A stretch of 64,000 nucleotides of DNA from Rhodococcus pseudokoreensis (lineage in GTDB: Bacteria > Actinomycetota > Actinomycetes > Mycobacteriales > Mycobacteriaceae), in NCBI RefSeq assembly GCF_017068395.1, contig NZ_CP070619.1:4216001-4280000 (forward strand), read 5' to 3'. Below are positions 63,649 to 64,000 of the stretch, piece after piece (the first letter of the stretch is position 1; each line of letters opens with the position of its first letter). Under the pieces are notes generated by a model, which was not told the origin of the DNA, did no database searches, and saw only the letters and a list, made by a program, of their open reading frames with translations. The position numbers and the translations under genes were made by a program.

Positions 63649-64000
63649 CTACCGCTGCGGGGCGGTGGTGGTCTCGATCGGAGACGGCAGCGACGTCTTG
63701 CCCTCGAGGTACGCATCGACCGCTGCGGCCGCGGAGCGACCCTCGGCGATGGCCCACACGATCAGCGACTGTCCGCGTCCCATGTCGCCGGCCACGAAGA
63801 CGCCGTCGACGTTGGTGGCCCACTTCGCGGAGCGGGCGACGTTGCCGCGCTCGTTGAGGTCGACGCCGAGATCGGTGAGCAGGCCCGGCTTCTCGGGTCC
63901 GGTGAAGCCCATCGCCAGCAGGACGAGGTCGGCCTCGAGCTCGAAGTCCGAGCCCTCGACCTTCTCGAAGCGACCCGACTTCATCTCGACCTCGTGGGCC
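63649..64000 (-). CDS. gltD: Glutamate synthase small subunit, C-terminal part
   Basis: Only the last about 117 codons are inside the window; the frame is open to the right edge. The sequence ([59 protein letters not shown]) is the NADPH/FAD domain end of the GltD subunit, which passes electrons to the large subunit for glutamate synthesis from glutamine and 2-oxoglutarate. The FAD-binding GDMGRG motif and [14 protein letters not shown] helix are typical. It is followed by a terminator. Confidence 0.93.
   Translation of the reverse strand, partial: AHEVEMKSGRFEKVEGSDFELEADLVLLAMGFTGPEKPGLLTDLGVDLNERGNVARSAKWATNVDGVFVAGDMGRGQSLIVWAIAEGRSAAAAVDAYLEGKTSLPSPIETTTAPQR

Overview
The window is high-GC actinobacterial chromosome with dense genes, strong C/G third positions, many GTG starts and frequent 4-bp ATGA/GTGA overlaps. 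The gene content points to a Rhodococcus-type member of the Mycobacteriales: a LysX fusion of lysylphosphatidylglycerol synthase with lysyl-tRNA synthetase, a PknK-like kinase/LuxR regulator, an acyl-CoA carboxylase with an epsilon subunit, DUF5313 and DUF7144 proteins, a cutinase-like secreted hydrolase and many lipid-metabolism enzymes. This placement comes from protein families recognised by eye; no database was searched. I see no insertion sequence, phage gene, CRISPR array, rRNA or tRNA.

Layout. Positions 1-7,000 hold a GNAT acetyltransferase, a class II glutamine amidotransferase, an APC permease, the first of four DUF7144 membrane proteins and a 1,106-residue Ser/Thr kinase-ATPase-LuxR regulator. 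Positions 7,200-11,600 hold an NTF2-like protein, a Baeyer-Villiger monooxygenase divergent from an SDR dehydrogenase, and an AraC regulator. Positions 11,803-21,512 are a nine-gene plus-strand cluster: quinone oxidoreductase, TauD-like dioxygenase, BKACE beta-keto acid cleavage enzyme, MFS transporter, small hydrolase, acyl-CoA synthetase, PHA synthase, (R)-enoyl-CoA hydratase and PHA depolymerase. It reads as a catabolic route that feeds polyhydroxyalkanoate storage, and is the most unusual system here.

Positions 21,525-33,340 are rich in membrane and stress-type proteins: an Abhydrolase_9 membrane protein, three more DUF7144 paralogs, a minus-strand operon of small proteins (three-helix bundle, DUF6325, two SHOCT proteins), polyphosphate kinase 2, a type-II-like P-type ATPase with an altered M4 motif, and a SulP transporter. 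Positions 33,345-38,810 hold a GlxA-type regulator divergent from an MFS transporter, a long-chain acyl-CoA synthetase, and a TipA-like MerR regulator. TipA keeps both a tipA-type operator and an internal start for a TipAS-like ligand-binding product. Positions 38,979-44,660 hold the acyl-CoA carboxylase operon (beta, epsilon, alpha), a convergent IclR regulator and an MpaB-family oxygenase. A 14-bp motif is shared upstream of the carboxylase operon and in the IclR/oxygenase gap.

Positions 44,775-54,442 hold a secreted protein, a TetR regulator, an NmrA-like protein, RraA, an M20 peptidase, an S4 protein and the coupled lysX-DUF998-hydrolase-phosphatase group. Positions 54,459-57,235 hold two tandem Hsp70/actin-fold membrane proteins with proline-rich tails. 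The right end has dienelactone hydrolase, a monooxygenase-fold protein, a GGCT-like protein, two SDRs, an SRPBCC protein, TetR, a thioesterase, a cutinase-like protein and the 3' part of gltD. No stretch longer than about 300 bases lacks a gene.
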